DNA of 64,000 bases from JACOMS01 sp964352785 (GCA_964352785.1 CAYGTI010000006.1:93308-157307), one strand, 5' to 3'. Shown: positions 8,641-17,606, numbered from the stretch's first letter. A program made the numbers and translations. Notes: generated from the letters alone by a model not told the origin.

Positions 8641-10155
8641 ATGACTGCAATCCCCGAAGTCTTGTTTGATCAAGCGAAAAGCCAACCCAATGCCCTCGCT
8701 GTTCTGGACGAGGATTGGCGGCTCACTTACGCCGAGTTAGCGGCTGAGGTACGCCGCGCGGCGGGAGTGCTGCGCGGTATGGGGTTTAACAAGGGCGACC
8801 GGTTTGCAATATGGGCACCTAACTGTGCAGAATGGATTGTAATAGCTCTAGCCGGACAAGCGCTGGGCGGCGTACTGGTTCCGCTTAACACACGTTACAA
8901 AGGCGGCGAGGCCGCGGATATTATGCGCCGCGCACACTGTCGCTTTCTGTTCACAGTCGAAGGGTTTCTGGGTCATGACTATCCGGCGATGCTGAGCGGC
9001 GAAGGTTTACCGGATCTTTTGGAAACGGTTGTTATCAGAGGCAAAACTCCGAGGGCGGCGTTTAACGCGTTCATGAATCGCCCATCAGTGGCTTCGGAAC
9101 TGCCCTTAATTGACGGTGAGCATCTGTCCGATATCATTTTTACATCCGGCACGACCGGCGCACCCAAAGGGGCCATGACGTGTCATGCGCAGAATATAAA
9201 AGTCTTTGAGGCGTTCACAGACGCCATTGGTATGACCGCGAATGATCGATACCTGATCGTTAATCCGTTTTTTCACAGCTTTGGTTACAAGGCGGGGTGG
9301 CTGGCGTGCCTCATTAAAGGCGCGGCAATTTTTCCGCTTGCGACTTTTGATCCCGAAGCCGTTATGGCGCAAATAGAGCATGACCAGATTACGGTGATGC
9401 CGGGCGCGCCAACAATTTTTCAAACTTTGTTATCCCATGACAGACGCGGCGAATATGATCTATCCAGTCTTCGCGTGGCGACAACCGGCGCAGCCATGAT
9501 CCCTGTCGATCTTATCCGGCGCATGAGCGAAGACCTCGGGATTGATGACGTCTTTTCCGCTTATGGCCTCACAGAGTCCACCGGGGTCGTCAGTCTTTGC
9601 CAAAAAGGTGATGATTCTGAAACCATTGCAACAACGTGCGGGCGTCCGCTGCCCGGTACTGAGCTGCGTATTGTTGACGAAAACGGCCATGATATCGACC
9701 AAGGCGGCGAGGGGGAGATATGGGTGCGCGGATTCCACGTGATGAAAGGATATCTCGACGATGCAGATGCGACAGCCGAGGCTATCACGCCAGGCGGATG
9801 GCTTAAGACCGGAGATATAGGCGTGCAAGACGCGCGGGGTTACATCAAAATCACAGACCGGAAAAAGGATATGGTGATCGTTGGTGGTTTTAACTGTTAC
9901 CCAGCCGAAGTTGAACGCTTATTGCTCCAGCACCCGTCGATAAATGACGCGGCGGTCACTGGCATACCGGATGAGCGCCTCGGAGAGGTCACTCACGCCC
10001 ACATCGTGGCAAACGAAGATATTGATACTGAGTCAATAATAATATGGGCCAAGCAAAACATGGCAAACTACAAAGTACCGCGCCGCGTCACTTTTTATAA
10101 TTTTTTGCCGCGAAACGCCTCCGGCAAAGTTCAGAAATTCAAACTCAGAGATTAA
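8641..10155 (+). CDS. fadD3: Acyl-CoA synthetase FadD3-like (HIP-CoA ligase)
   Basis: 504 aa adenylate-forming ligase, the size of FadD3. The AMP-binding motif FTSGTTGAPKGAM lies at about residues 165-177, YGLTESTG at about 308, the TGD motif in GGWLKTGDIG at about 381-390, and the C-terminal catalytic lysine is in LPRNASGKVQKFKL. In actinobacteria, FadD3 activates the C/D-ring product HIP to HIP-CoA, committing it to ring opening. The assignment to HIP rather than another acid rests on the neighbours ipdA, ipdB, ipdC, echA20, fadA6 and ipdF. It is the first rightward gene of the locus and diverges from the SDR operon. A possible operator lies just upstream of the ATG, where no clear Shine-Dalgarno is visible. 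Confidence 0.8.
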   Translation: MTAIPEVLFDQAKSQPNALAVLDEDWRLTYAELAAEVRRAAGVLRGMGFNKGDRFAIWAPNCAEWIVIALAGQALGGVLVPLNTRYKGGEAADIMRRAHCRFLFTVEGFLGHDYPAMLSGEGLPDLLETVVIRGKTPRAAFNAFMNRPSVASELPLIDGEHLSDIIFTSGTTGAPKGAMTCHAQNIKVFEAFTDAIGMTANDRYLIVNPFFHSFGYKAGWLACLIKGAAIFPLATFDPEAVMAQIEHDQITVMPGAPTIFQTLLSHDRRGEYDLSSLRVATTGAAMIPVDLIRRMSEDLGIDDVFSAYGLTESTGVVSLCQKGDDSETIATTCGRPLPGTELRIVDENGHDIDQGGEGEIWVRGFHVMKGYLDDADATAEAITPGGWLKTGDIGVQDARGYIKITDRKKDMVIVGGFNCYPAEVERLLLQHPSINDAAVTGIPDERLGEVTHAHIVANEDIDTESIIIWAKQNMANYKVPRRVTFYNFLPRNASGKVQKFKLRD

Positions 10156-10165
10156 CATCCTTATA

Positions 10166-10183
10166 TTTTACGCAATATGAGCC
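10166..10183 (-). promoter_or_regulatory. Candidate steroid-locus operator, site 3
   Basis: On the minus strand it reads GGCTCATATTGCGTAAAA, 11 bases downstream of the fadD3 stop and upstream of hsaA. It matches site 4 at 15 of 18 positions and faces it, with about 33 bp between centres. Confidence 0.55.
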
Positions 10184-10198
10184 AAAACTGGTCAACAA

Positions 10199-10216
10199 GT
10201 CTCATTTTGCGTATAA
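10199..10216 (+). promoter_or_regulatory. Candidate steroid-locus operator, site 4, overlapping a possible -10 box
   Basis: GTCTCATTTTGCGTATAA on the plus strand, paired with the inverted site 3. Its right end overlaps TATAAAAT (10212-10219), a plausible -10 element for the hsaA operon, whose ATG is at 10274. A protein bound here would be well placed to repress. Confidence 0.5.
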
Positions 10217-10273
10217 AATACCATTGAAAAATGCGCAGTCCTTGCTATTCATAATCAAGAAGAGGAGTCTGTT

Positions 10274-11449
10274 ATGGGACAAGCTGCATTAAAATCTATG
10301 GAAGCGTCCACGATGCTAGATGTGTCTAGCGCTTTGGATGCTATAAGCGCGGGCGCTGCCGAAGGCCGTAAAAACCGCGAAATTCCAAAAGATGTCATTG
10401 AGGCGATACGCCAAACCGGATATTTTCGCTCTTTTCTTCCCAAGCAATATGGCGGCATTGAAACTACGCCGCAGGAATTCTTCAAAGCATCTATTGATAT
10501 TGCCGAGCGCGATATGGGCACAGCTTGGGCCAGCGGTATTATTGCTGTGCATGCCTATCAGCTCTCATTGATGGATCCCAAGGCGGCGAAAGATGTCTAC
10601 AAAACGGGCCCTGATACGCTGATTAGTTCATCATATAATCCTGCTGGCGCGAAGGTTGTAACCGTTGACGGCGGATTTAAGCTCTCCGGTCAGTGGGGCT
10701 GGAGTAGCGGTTCCGGTCATTGCTCCTGGGTTTTGCTCGGCGGTTTGATTTTTGATCAAGGCAAAGAAAATATTCACTACCGCACGTTCCTTGTGCCGCG
10801 TGATGATTACGCCATTGAAGATACGTGGAACGCTATGGGGCTGCAAGCAACAGGCTCCAATGATGTTGTCATCAAAGAGCCTGTGTTTGTGCCGGAATAC
10901 CGCACACATCACCAAATGGACGGCTTTAATTGTAAGCATTATCAGGACAATCCAATGTATGCGATTCCTTGGGCGCAAATGTTTATTCGTGTTGTTTGCA
11001 CGCCCGCTATTGGCGCGGCTAAGCATGCGCTTAAATTGTTTATTGAGAACGCCACATCAAGTTCTACCGACCCGACGCGCCTAGCGGGAGACCCCGATGT
11101 GACCCGGCGCATCGCCGAAGCGTCTAACCTGATCGACGAGACCGAAGTTGTTATGTTTCGTAATTTTGATCAGATGATGGAGCGAGTGAACGCAGGCGAA
11201 GATATACCTATGATGGACCGCATCAAATACCGTTATCAGGCCAGTCTGGTGATTGAGCGGATGATGGAAGCGGTGGATTTGTTGTTCAATGTGGCCGGCG
11301 GGCGTAGTGTCTATAATGGCTCGCCTATTCAGGATATTTGGCACGATGTTCACATAGGCCGTGCTCACGTGGCGAACAGTCCTGTCAGCTTTGCGCGAAA
11401 TCTTGGCGCGGTTCACCTCGGGGCCGAAAGCACGGATGTGTTTGTCTAA
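10274..11449 (+). CDS. hsaA: 3-HSA hydroxylase oxygenase subunit, HsaA-like flavin-dependent monooxygenase
   Basis: 391 aa, acyl-CoA-dehydrogenase fold, group D flavin monooxygenase, close to the length of HsaA (about 394 aa). HsaA with the reductase HsaB hydroxylates the phenolic secosteroid 3-HSA to the catechol 3,4-DHSA. Visible features are the N-terminal EGRKNREIPKDVIEAIRQTG, the flavin/substrate region GQWGWSSGSGHCSWVLLGG (about 138-156), WNAMGLQATGSNDV, and a His-rich end (IWHDVHIGRAHV) as in HsaA/TftD-type enzymes. Gene order hsaA-hsaD-hsaC supports the call. GAGGAG at 10261-10266 precedes the ATG. No hsaB reductase is seen in the window. Confidence 0.85.
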   Translation: MGQAALKSMEASTMLDVSSALDAISAGAAEGRKNREIPKDVIEAIRQTGYFRSFLPKQYGGIETTPQEFFKASIDIAERDMGTAWASGIIAVHAYQLSLMDPKAAKDVYKTGPDTLISSSYNPAGAKVVTVDGGFKLSGQWGWSSGSGHCSWVLLGGLIFDQGKENIHYRTFLVPRDDYAIEDTWNAMGLQATGSNDVVIKEPVFVPEYRTHHQMDGFNCKHYQDNPMYAIPWAQMFIRVVCTPAIGAAKHALKLFIENATSSSTDPTRLAGDPDVTRRIAEASNLIDETEVVMFRNFDQMMERVNAGEDIPMMDRIKYRYQASLVIERMMEAVDLLFNVAGGRSVYNGSPIQDIWHDVHIGRAHVANSPVSFARNLGAVHLGAESTDVFV

Positions 11450-12276
11450 TGACCTCGGCTGGGCCTCCTGAAGGTCTCTATGTGCAGGCGGGGCCAATCC
11501 GTATGCACTATTTGGAATTTGGAAAAAAAGACGGCCCTGCTGTCGTCTTTCTTCATGGTTCGGGTCCGGGCAATAGCGCATGGGCAAATTTTAGCAAAAA
11601 TGTAAACGCGTTTGCGGATGCAGGATTTCGCGTCTTATGCCCGGATATGATTGGTTTTGGGTATACGGATAAACCGCTTGATCTTGGAGATTATACGCTC
11701 GATTTGTTTTGCTCGACCTTGATGGCCGGACTTAAGGAAATGGGCGTCAGGTCTTGTAGTTTTGTCGGAAATTCATTGGGCGGCGGGGTCGCGATACAGA
11801 TCGCGCTGGATCATCCTAATTTTGTTGAAAAGTTGGTCTTGATGGGGCCGGGGTGTCTGGAGCCACAAGGCGATTATTGGAATATGCCGGGTATTGCCAA
11901 GATGATGGCGGCGAACAAGGCGGGCATGAGTAAAAAAGTTCAAGGCGACGTTATGCGGCTGTTCACTTATGATCCAAAGCACGTGACGAATGGGTTAATC
12001 GACATGCGCTGGGCGGTTGCCCAAGATCAGCCAAAAGAGGTTCTGACAACGATGAAAACGCCAGCCCTTGGCGCTCGGATGGCTGAGCTAACATGCCCGA
12101 TTCTAACGTTTTGGGGGCGTCAAGATGAGTTCATGCCGCCGCAAGGCAAGGCCAAGTGTTTGGACGCAAATGATACGTCACGCCTGATTGAGGTCAATGC
12201 TTGCGGCCATTGGGTGATGATCGAACATAGCCGCATGTTTAACGCTGCAAGTATAGATTTTTTGAAGAACGGCTAA
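11449..12276 (+). CDS. hsaD: Meta-cleavage product hydrolase HsaD-like
   Basis: 275 aa alpha/beta hydrolase. I chose the ATG at 11449, which overlaps the hsaA stop (TAATG), because the longer open frame upstream reads through hsaA. The catalytic triad is visible: Ser109 in GNSLGGG, Asp226 in WGRQDEF and His254 in CGHWVMIEH; the oxyanion motif is HGSGPGNSAW (about 36-45). HsaD cleaves 4,9-DSHA, the ring-fission product of HsaC, into a hydroxyhexadienoate and HIP. The placement between hsaA and hsaC is typical of steroid clusters. The family also includes BphD-type hydrolases, so the exact substrate is inferred from neighbours. Confidence 0.87.
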   Translation: MTSAGPPEGLYVQAGPIRMHYLEFGKKDGPAVVFLHGSGPGNSAWANFSKNVNAFADAGFRVLCPDMIGFGYTDKPLDLGDYTLDLFCSTLMAGLKEMGVRSCSFVGNSLGGGVAIQIALDHPNFVEKLVLMGPGCLEPQGDYWNMPGIAKMMAANKAGMSKKVQGDVMRLFTYDPKHVTNGLIDMRWAVAQDQPKEVLTTMKTPALGARMAELTCPILTFWGRQDEFMPPQGKAKCLDANDTSRLIEVNACGHWVMIEHSRMFNAASIDFLKNG

Positions 12277-12299
12277 GCTAAGCCGAAAAGGGGAAGATT

Positions 12300-13199
12300 A
12301 TGGGTGTTGCAAACCTTGGATATGTCATTTTGGAAATGCAGGATCCTGCGGCGTGGTCAAAATTTGCCAAAGATGTTCTTGGCTTTGGCCCGGTAAAGTC
12401 CTTCGGGGAAAAGGGCGCGCGCTATCTCAAGATGGACGGGGCACCGTTTCGTTACATGATCCGCAAGGGTGAGTCTGACAGATTCGTTGCAGGCGGCTAT
12501 CAAATGTCCTCTAAAAAGACTTTTGAGGATCAGGTTAAAGCATTCGAGGCGGCTGGATGCAAGGTTAATATGGGCAGCGAAAAAGATGCTAAACACCGCG
12601 CAGTTAAAGCGTTCGCTTCAACGGTTGACCCCTCTGGTAACATGCTAGAGATTTATTATGGCCGCAGCAAAGGCGAACCTTTCACACCCGGGCACGGCAT
12701 AAAATCGTTTAAAACAGGAAAAATGGGCTTAGGGCACATGGTGCTTCCTGCGCCTGAAAATGAGGCTACGATTGATTTTTACCGCAAGGTTATGGGGTTT
12801 GGCGTTAGTGATGATTTGACATTGCCCGCCTTTGCGGAAGGGCTGCCGGATCAACGTATTTACTTCATGCATGCGGATAATCCTCGCCATCATACGTTGG
12901 GTCTCTACAATTTCCCGAACCCCACGGGCGTTATTCACTTGATGGCAGAAATGGGAGATATGGACGAGGTGGGATACTGTATGGAGCGGGTTAAACAGGC
13001 GGGCTTGCACATTTTCGCCTCGCTGGGTCGCCATGCCAATGACGAGATGATTTCGTTTTACTTTTTTGCCCCAGGCGGTATCGGATTCGAAGTGGGTTAT
13101 GACGGTAAACAAGTTAAAGATTGGTCTAAGTTTAAACCAACAAAATCAACGATTGGCGACCTTTGGGGGCATGAATATGACTTCCCGGTTGTTGGATAG
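12300..13199 (+). CDS. hsaC: Extradiol ring-cleavage dioxygenase HsaC-like (3,4-DHSA dioxygenase)
   Basis: 299 aa two-domain type I extradiol dioxygenase, the length of HsaC. The iron ligands are in place: His146 (GLGHMVLP), His213 (GVIHLMAEM) and Glu264 (GFEVGYDG). The second-shell residues His198 (PRHHTLGLY), His245 (GRHANDEM) and Tyr254 (ISFYFFAP) align with those of BphC. HsaC opens the catecholic A ring of 3,4-DHSA by meta-cleavage. It is the third gene of the rightward operon, 24 bp after hsaD with a GGGGAAG-type ribosome site. The N-terminal domain lacks metal ligands, as usual for this family. Confidence 0.9.
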   Translation: MGVANLGYVILEMQDPAAWSKFAKDVLGFGPVKSFGEKGARYLKMDGAPFRYMIRKGESDRFVAGGYQMSSKKTFEDQVKAFEAAGCKVNMGSEKDAKHRAVKAFASTVDPSGNMLEIYYGRSKGEPFTPGHGIKSFKTGKMGLGHMVLPAPENEATIDFYRKVMGFGVSDDLTLPAFAEGLPDQRIYFMHADNPRHHTLGLYNFPNPTGVIHLMAEMGDMDEVGYCMERVKQAGLHIFASLGRHANDEMISFYFFAPGGIGFEVGYDGKQVKDWSKFKPTKSTIGDLWGHEYDFPVVG

Positions 13200-13202
13200 G
13201 CC

Positions 13203-14081
13203 GTGAGTTATCCCATTATAGATAAACGTATGACTGCGGCTGACATAGTCGGTGAGCTGCGCTCCGGCATGACCATCGGTATTGGCGGTTGGGGCGGTCG
13301 TCGCAAACCTATGGCGCTTATTCGCGAAATTGTGAAGTCTGATCTGACTGACCTGACCATTGCGGCCTACGGTGGGTGTGATGTGGGCATGCTGGCGAGC
13401 GCAGGAAAGATCAAAAAACTGATTTTCGGGTTTGTATCTTTGGACGTCATCCCGCTCGAAGCTCATTTTCGGCGCGCGCGTTCAGCGGGTGAATTTGAGG
13501 TTATGGAGGTCGATGAGGGCATGTTTCAGCTCGGCCTTAAAGCTGCAGCGCAAAATCTTGACTTTCTGCCATGCCTTGCGGGTCTTGGCACGGATGTCCT
13601 GACATATAATCCAGATATCAAAGTCATGAAGAGCCCTTACAGCGATGATCATTATGTTGCGATGCCAGCGATCAGACTTGACGCCGCATTGTGTCATGTG
13701 TCTGAGGCTGACCCACTTGGGAATAGTTTTATAGGTGGCCCCGATGTCTTTTTTGATGAATGGTTTTGCCGCGCTGCTGACAAAGCCTATTTAACCTGCG
13801 AGCGTTATGTTGAAACATCGGCATTTGACGATGACCATAAAATCGCGCGTATGCCGATTGAAAGAAACCTTGTGCGCGGCGTTGCCGAAGTCCCATATGG
13901 CGCGCACCCGACATCAAACGGGCCTGATTACGGAATTGATGTGAAGCACTTGAAAACTTATTCGGCCACGGCCAAAGAAGGCTGGGGCGACTATGTCTCT
14001 GAATTTGTGTGTGCTGACGATTACGTCAAAGCCGTAGGCGGAGCGGACCATATTCGTAGCCTGCCGTTGCCGGTGTTTTAG
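13203..14081 (+). CDS. ipdA: COCHEA-CoA hydrolase alpha subunit (IpdA-like CoA-transferase family)
   Basis: 292 aa, the length known for IpdA; it starts with GTG three bases after the hsaC stop. It belongs to the class I CoA-transferase fold, with the N-terminal glycine motif TIGIGGWGGRRKPMALIREI (about 25-44). IpdAB is a CoA-transferase relative that hydrolyses the C ring of COCHEA-CoA during HIP degradation instead of transferring CoA. The DVIPLEAHFRRAR and ADPLGNSFIGGPDVFFDEWF stretches fit IpdA. ipdB follows 9 bp downstream, as expected for the two subunits of one enzyme. The function is by homology and gene order. Confidence 0.87.
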   Translation: MSYPIIDKRMTAADIVGELRSGMTIGIGGWGGRRKPMALIREIVKSDLTDLTIAAYGGCDVGMLASAGKIKKLIFGFVSLDVIPLEAHFRRARSAGEFEVMEVDEGMFQLGLKAAAQNLDFLPCLAGLGTDVLTYNPDIKVMKSPYSDDHYVAMPAIRLDAALCHVSEADPLGNSFIGGPDVFFDEWFCRAADKAYLTCERYVETSAFDDDHKIARMPIERNLVRGVAEVPYGAHPTSNGPDYGIDVKHLKTYSATAKEGWGDYVSEFVCADDYVKAVGGADHIRSLPLPVF

Positions 14082-14090
14082 GAGAAAATT

Positions 14091-14879
14091 ATGATGGAAT
14101 TTTCTCTCGCAGAGTTATGCATTGCTGCAGGCGCTGATATTTTTCAGGACGAACACCCGGAGTGTTTTACGACGCTGATCGGGCTCGTGCCGCGGCTTGG
14201 CGGATCGCTTGCGAAAAAAACATTCGCTCCCGGCTTGATGATGAGCGACGGCGAATATTACTTTGCGGCTGAGCCTGTACCTGTCGGCAAACGCGGCAAT
14301 TATGTTCCCAAAAAAGAAGGCACGATCGGGTATGAACGTGTTTTTGATCTAATCCCCAAAGGGAATCGCCATGCCTTTGTCGGCCCGGTTCAAGTTGATA
14401 AATACGGCCAAATGAACCTGTCCTGTATTGGCGATTACGCGCGGCCCAAAGTTATGATGTTGGGGGTGCGCGGCTTGCCTGGGAACACAGTCAATAATCG
14501 CACGTCCATGTTTTTTGGTAATCACAATACGCGCGCGTTTGTCTCCGGCGAGGTGGATATGGTCAGCGGCGCGGGTTATAATCCGGCGCGTTATCCGAAC
14601 GGTGTCTATCCCAGAGGACTTGATCATCGGCGTATTGTCACAAACCTCTGCGTACTCGACTTTGAAGGCCCGGATCATGCGGTTCGTGTGCGTTCACTCC
14701 ACCCAGATGTCAGCTTTGACGAAGTGCAGGACAATACAGGTTTTGATCTTGTAAAACCCGAAAGGCTGGGCGAAACGCCCGCGCCGACAGCCGAGCAACT
14801 TGGTATTATTGCCGCGCTTGATCCTCATAATTTACGGGCGGGAATTTTCCAAGATAATCCTGCCGGGAGGAGGAGATAA
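14091..14879 (+). CDS. ipdB: COCHEA-CoA hydrolase beta subunit (IpdB-like CoA-transferase family)
   Basis: 262 aa, near the 250 aa of IpdB. It is the beta-type CoA-transferase subunit and partner of IpdA. Visible are FSLAELCIAAGADIFQDEHP at the N-terminus and the mid-protein block FVGPVQVDKYGQMN. The glycine block typical of this fold is followed by GNHNTRAFVSGEVDMVSGAG. GGAG at 14082-14085 precedes the first of two adjacent ATGs. The stop codon overlaps the start of the next gene (TAATG). Subunit pairing with IpdA is inferred from adjacency and family knowledge. Confidence 0.87.
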   Translation: MMEFSLAELCIAAGADIFQDEHPECFTTLIGLVPRLGGSLAKKTFAPGLMMSDGEYYFAAEPVPVGKRGNYVPKKEGTIGYERVFDLIPKGNRHAFVGPVQVDKYGQMNLSCIGDYARPKVMMLGVRGLPGNTVNNRTSMFFGNHNTRAFVSGEVDMVSGAGYNPARYPNGVYPRGLDHRRIVTNLCVLDFEGPDHAVRVRSLHPDVSFDEVQDNTGFDLVKPERLGETPAPTAEQLGIIAALDPHNLRAGIFQDNPAGRRR

Positions 14880-15790
14880 TGGATAATGAAACGGTTCCAA
14901 AAGTTGAGACTCATATTGTTTACGAAGAAGAATTTCCTGTCCTTTATGGGGTCGAAGGCGCTACGGCTTACCTGACTCTTAACCGTCCAAAATATCACAA
15001 CAGCCAAAATGCCCAGATGCTCTATGCTTTGGATGATGCATTTTACCGGGCTTGCGGTGACGATGACGTCAAGGTGATCGTCCTGCGCTCGAATGCCAAG
15101 CACTTTTCTGCCGGGCATGATATCGGTACGCCCGGCCGCGATTATGATGTCGGCCGCGATGACCGCCGCTCGATGAACTATAATCATGATAATAAACCGG
15201 GCGCGGAAAAAGCCTTCGTGCGTGAGCAAGAACTTTATCTTGAGTTTTGCCGCCGCTGGCGTGCGCTGCCCAAGCCGACCATTGCGCAAGTACATGGCGG
15301 CTGTATTGCGGGCGGGTTGATGCTGGCTTGGGTGTGCGATCTGATCGTGGCGTCTGATGATGCCTTTTTTCAAGATCCCGTCGTTCAAATGGGTTTTCCA
15401 GGTGTTGAGTATTTCGCGCACCCTTTTGAGCTTAATGTTCGCCTAGCCAAAGAATTTCTTATGCTAGGCGAGCGGTGGAGCGCTCAGCGTGTTTATGAGG
15501 CGGGCATGATAAACAAGGTTGTCCCTAGAGAAGCGCTTAGCGAAACCGTCAAACGGTGGGCAGAGAAAATCGAGACACAGCCGCGCCTTGCTTTATCGCT
15601 CACCAAACAGGCCTGTAACCACATTGAAGACTTGCAAGGCAAGCGCACTGGCATGGACGCGGTCTTTGGTTACCACCACTTTGCCCATGCCAATAATACG
15701 TTGGTCAAAGGGGACTATATCGCCGGGTTTGATGGTAAGAAAATGGCCGAGAGTAACAAAGCGCAGAGCGATAAGGGCAGTGAGGGCTGA
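14879..15790 (+). CDS. Crotonase-family protein in the steroid operon
   Basis: 303 aa, longer than EchA20 because of an insert rich in Arg/Asp/Asn (about residues 82-112) after the first oxyanion block KHFSAGHDIGTP. The second oxyanion block is QVHGGCIAGGLMLAWVCD (about 139-156), and the acidic-residue region reads DPVVQMGFPGVEYFAHPFE. The family covers enoyl-CoA hydratases, isomerases and hydrolases. Since echA20 is identified separately at 16851, this is a second crotonase of the operon, possibly the hydratase for the HIP-CoA propionyl side chain (ScdN-like in Comamonas). That assignment is a suggestion only. Translation is coupled to ipdB through TAATG. Confidence 0.8.
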   Translation: MDNETVPKVETHIVYEEEFPVLYGVEGATAYLTLNRPKYHNSQNAQMLYALDDAFYRACGDDDVKVIVLRSNAKHFSAGHDIGTPGRDYDVGRDDRRSMNYNHDNKPGAEKAFVREQELYLEFCRRWRALPKPTIAQVHGGCIAGGLMLAWVCDLIVASDDAFFQDPVVQMGFPGVEYFAHPFELNVRLAKEFLMLGERWSAQRVYEAGMINKVVPREALSETVKRWAEKIETQPRLALSLTKQACNHIEDLQGKRTGMDAVFGYHHFAHANNTLVKGDYIAGFDGKKMAESNKAQSDKGSEG

Positions 15791-16849
15791 ATGCATAAGG
15801 CGCTCTTAACACCGCTGACCAAAGCTTTGGGCTGTGATTACCCCATCATTCAAACCGCTATGGGTTGGGTATCAACGTCGCAGCTTGTAAGCGCTAGCAC
15901 CAAAGCCGGAGCCTTTGGGTTCTTGGCGGCGGCGGTTATGAGCCCTGAGGAGTGCGAGGCGGAAATAAAAGCGGTAAAGGCGCAAACCAATAGGCCGTTT
16001 GGTGTTAACATTCATGCGTTTCAAAATGGTATCGACCGCATTATCGATATTTGTATTGATTATGAGGTTGCGGCGCTGTCCTATGGCCGCGGGCCGTCGC
16101 CCAACATTGTAGATAAAGTCAAAGCCGCCGGGCTGAAATGCGTGCCAACGATTGGCGCGAGTAAGCATGCCGCCAAAGCCGTCAAAATGGGCGCAGATAT
16201 TCTGGTCTGTCAGGGCCAAGAGGGCGGCGGGCATACGGGCGCAACGCCGACATGGCTTTTGCTTGCGCAGGTTTTGGACCAAAACTTAGGTGTTCCGGTT
16301 GTAGCCTGCGGCGGATTTAAAGATGGGCGCGGCCTTGCGGCGGCGCTGACCTTTGGCGCGGACGGGATTGCTATGGGTACCCGGTTTATGATGAGCGCGG
16401 ACAGTCCCACGCCTGATGCCACCAAAGCCGAGTACCTCAAATCAAACGTACTCAATATTCCCGTCTCGACTAAACTAGACGGTTTGCCGCAAAGAATGGT
16501 GATGAACAAAACCCTGCAAGGTCTTGAAAATGCGTCAAAAATTGGAATGCTCGTAACGGCGATGAAGAACGGGATGACGTATAAATCTCAAACGGGTATG
16601 TCAATGATGCAAACGGTAAAAACGGCGTGGGGGATGGCAAGCAAAACGGATATGACCCTCGGTCAAACGATGATGGCGGGAAATGCGCCTATGATCATCC
16701 AAAAAGCCATGGTGGACGGTAAGCCGGATGAAGGTGTTCTCCCGAGTGGTCAAATAGCCGGATTAATTGATGATCTGCCACATTGCTCTGATATTATTGC
16801 TGATATTATAAGCGACGCTGAAGCCAGCCTTAATCGCGTAGGGGCTTAG
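15791..16849 (+). CDS. ipdC: IpdC-like flavin oxidoreductase (nitronate monooxygenase family)
   Basis: 352 aa TIM-barrel flavoprotein of the 2-nitropropane dioxygenase/nitronate monooxygenase superfamily. The N-terminal GCDYPIIQTAMGWVS block, GADILVCQGQEGGGHTG (about 137-153) and the FMN-phosphate region ACGGFKDGRGLAAALTFGAD followed by GIAMGTRFM are clear. In HIP catabolism IpdC introduces a double bond into the C/D-ring CoA thioester, giving the substrate for EchA20. It lies between two crotonase genes and immediately follows the previous stop. Real nitronate monooxygenases share the fold, so the call depends on context; here the context is strong. Confidence 0.85.
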   Translation: MHKALLTPLTKALGCDYPIIQTAMGWVSTSQLVSASTKAGAFGFLAAAVMSPEECEAEIKAVKAQTNRPFGVNIHAFQNGIDRIIDICIDYEVAALSYGRGPSPNIVDKVKAAGLKCVPTIGASKHAAKAVKMGADILVCQGQEGGGHTGATPTWLLLAQVLDQNLGVPVVACGGFKDGRGLAAALTFGADGIAMGTRFMMSADSPTPDATKAEYLKSNVLNIPVSTKLDGLPQRMVMNKTLQGLENASKIGMLVTAMKNGMTYKSQTGMSMMQTVKTAWGMASKTDMTLGQTMMAGNAPMIIQKAMVDGKPDEGVLPSGQIAGLIDDLPHCSDIIADIISDAEASLNRVGA

Positions 16850-16850
16850 T

Positions 16851-17606
16851 ATGCCAATTCACACGTCTATCGATAATTATATCGCAGAAGTCATTTTTGA
16901 CTTTCCGCCTGTGAACGCGTTTAATAGTGAGACTTGGAATGAAATACCGATAACTATCAAGGCATTAGGTTCGCGAGATGATGTTAAAGTCATCTTGATC
17001 AGATCAGAGGGCAAGGGGTTTTGTGCGGGCGTTGATATCAAAGAACTTGCCCATGATGGATCCGCCATTGTGGGGGTAAATAAGGGTAATTATCTTACTG
17101 GAAAAGCCATACATGAATGCGAAATTCCTGTGATTGTCGCAGCTCATAGGTTTATCATTGGCGGCGGTGTTATCATGTGCGGCGCGGCTGATATCGTAAT
17201 CACCTCCGACGACTCCTATTTTTCACTACCAGAGATTGACCGCGGCGCCATGGGCGGCGCAGCGCATTTGCAGCGGATGTTCGGCGTCGCCAAGGTTCGC
17301 GCCGCTTTCTTGACGGGCGGTAAGATATCGGCGCAAGAGGCGTATCGCTTGGGTGGAATTGAAAAAGTTGTTCCAAAAGACGATCTTATCCAAGAAGCCA
17401 TGACTTACGCGTCGACGCTGGCCAAGAAATCCCGCGACGCCCTGCGTATCGCCAAACAGGCGCTGAATGGTATAGAGCCCTTTGATGTGAACGCGGCTTA
17501 CCGTTGGGAGCAGGGCTTTACGTTTGAAATGTACATGCATGAGGACAGCCAAAAAGCCAGAGATGCCTTTGTTGAGACTGGCAAAGCTGCGGATTACAAG
17601 GATTAA
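16851..17606 (+). CDS. echA20: EchA20-like ring D hydrolase (crotonase family)
   Basis: 251 aa; EchA20 is 247 aa. EchA20 hydrolytically opens ring D of HIEC-CoA. Matching features are VIFDFPPVNAFNSETW at the N-terminus, GKGFCAGVDIKELAHD (about 54-69), HRFIIGGGVIMCGAADIV (about 101-118), LPEIDRGAMGGAAHL (about 126-140) and the C-terminal RWEQGFTFEMYM, a pattern I recall from EchA20. It starts one base after the ipdC stop. With IpdAB, IpdC and FadA6 alongside, this is one of the more secure assignments in the locus. Confidence 0.88.
   Translation: MPIHTSIDNYIAEVIFDFPPVNAFNSETWNEIPITIKALGSRDDVKVILIRSEGKGFCAGVDIKELAHDGSAIVGVNKGNYLTGKAIHECEIPVIVAAHRFIIGGGVIMCGAADIVITSDDSYFSLPEIDRGAMGGAAHLQRMFGVAKVRAAFLTGGKISAQEAYRLGGIEKVVPKDDLIQEAMTYASTLAKKSRDALRIAKQALNGIEPFDVNAAYRWEQGFTFEMYMHEDSQKARDAFVETGKAADYKD

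Noticed and set aside
11338..11448. 37-codon upstream part of the hsaD frame
   Set aside because: It lies inside hsaA in another frame; TAATG coupling supports the ATG at 11449.
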